A stretch of DNA of 64,000 nt from Caldimonas tepidiphila (GTDB taxonomy: Bacteria; Pseudomonadota; Gammaproteobacteria; Burkholderiales; Burkholderiaceae_C). This document shows positions 63,944 to 64,000 of this stretch, piece after piece. The position numbers were made by a program, and so were the translations under genes. Each line of letters opens with the position of its first letter. Positions within the stretch are counted from its first letter, which is position 1. The notes under the pieces are model-generated. The model saw nothing but the letters and a program-made list of their open reading frames with translations, searched no databases and had not been told where the DNA came from. Where the stretch lies: positions 48,237 to 112,236 of the forward strand of contig NZ_QXMG01000013.1 in NCBI RefSeq assembly GCF_003569765.1, in the 5' to 3' direction.

Positions 63944-64000
63944 ATGCAAACCGCACTGGCCCCCGAATTCCAAGGCACGCCCGAAGGCGAGGCGGCCGAA
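63944..64000 (+). CDS. glcF: Glycolate oxidase iron-sulfur subunit GlcF, 5' end only
   Basis: Only the first 19 codons lie in the window ('MQTALAPEFQGTPEGEAAE'). The N-terminus and the position directly after glcE are those of GlcF, whose two ferredoxin-type clusters and CCG domains would lie beyond the edge. The gene is cut by the window, not broken. Confidence 0.85.
   Translation, partial: MQTALAPEFQGTPEGEAAE

Overview
The window is a chromosomal segment of a high-G+C betaproteobacterium, most probably of the order Burkholderiales and perhaps near the Rubrivivax/Caldimonas/Azohydromonas group. The evidence is the gene content: a DUF3567 protein, a PhaM-type polyhydroxyalkanoate granule protein, the proteobacterial 'ferrooxidans-type' GshA, methionine synthase split into two genes, Bug-family tricarboxylate transport, and a TorF-type porin in the ammonium operon. 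Codon usage and coding style look uniform throughout. I saw no insertion sequence, prophage, CRISPR array, rRNA or tRNA, so this reads as core chromosome with a few lineage-specific patches.

Layout. 1-4.4 kb (+): two TPM-domain proteins, then a PstS-like periplasmic binding protein translationally coupled to a membrane GGDEF-EAL protein. 4.5-12 kb (-): the complete F1Fo ATP synthase operon atpIBEFHAGDC, with a -10 element upstream and a bidirectional terminator downstream. 12.3-15.1 kb: an SMP-30 lactonase, a GNAT acetyltransferase, and a cytochrome b561 divergent from a cytochrome c'-like protein. 15.1-15.6 kb: no intact gene, but what look like C-terminal relics of a PLP-dependent dehydratase (-) and a MocR-type regulator (+), facing apart as if one deletion removed both N-termini. 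15.7-32.9 kb (mostly -): an unknown protein, the ABC-F protein Uup, glutathione-dependent formaldehyde oxidation (frmB, frmA) with gshB, the potassium transporter Kup, the tctCBA transporter with its TctDE two-component system, gshA, and a porin-glnK-amtB nitrogen operon preceded by a sigma-54 promoter and an NtrC-like dyad. 33.2-38.1 kb: comM, and a secreted DUF1800/DUF1501 pair. 38.2-43.4 kb: split methionine synthase, the larger half under an S-adenosylhomocysteine riboswitch, with a YdcH-like protein and an OmpA lipoprotein between the halves. 43.7-48.9 kb (+): a light-signalling operon of heme oxygenase, bacteriophytochrome kinase, Rcp1-like response regulator and a double-receiver hybrid kinase. 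48.9-56.0 kb (-): a tandem AAA+ ATPase and the biotin operon bioFHCDA. 56.1-64 kb: DUF3567 and DUF3108 proteins, a retropepsin-like protease, PhaM, a FIST protein, a small DUF4124-like protein, and glcDE with the first codons of glcF.

Functional links. The glutathione genes (gshA, gshB, frmA, frmB) supply and use glutathione for formaldehyde detoxification. The heme oxygenase would make the biliverdin chromophore for the phytochrome encoded by the overlapping next gene. The TctD regulator probably binds a PHO-box-like direct repeat just upstream of tctCBA. The metH riboswitch would link remethylation of homocysteine to S-adenosylhomocysteine level.

The most rewarding non-coding signals are the SAH riboswitch with a plausible start-site-masking expression platform, the sigma-54/NtrC region upstream of the porin-glnK-amtB operon, the TctD-type repeat, and a bulged hairpin at about 60.5 kb. 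All assignments come from reading the sequence and recalling protein families; no database search was run.
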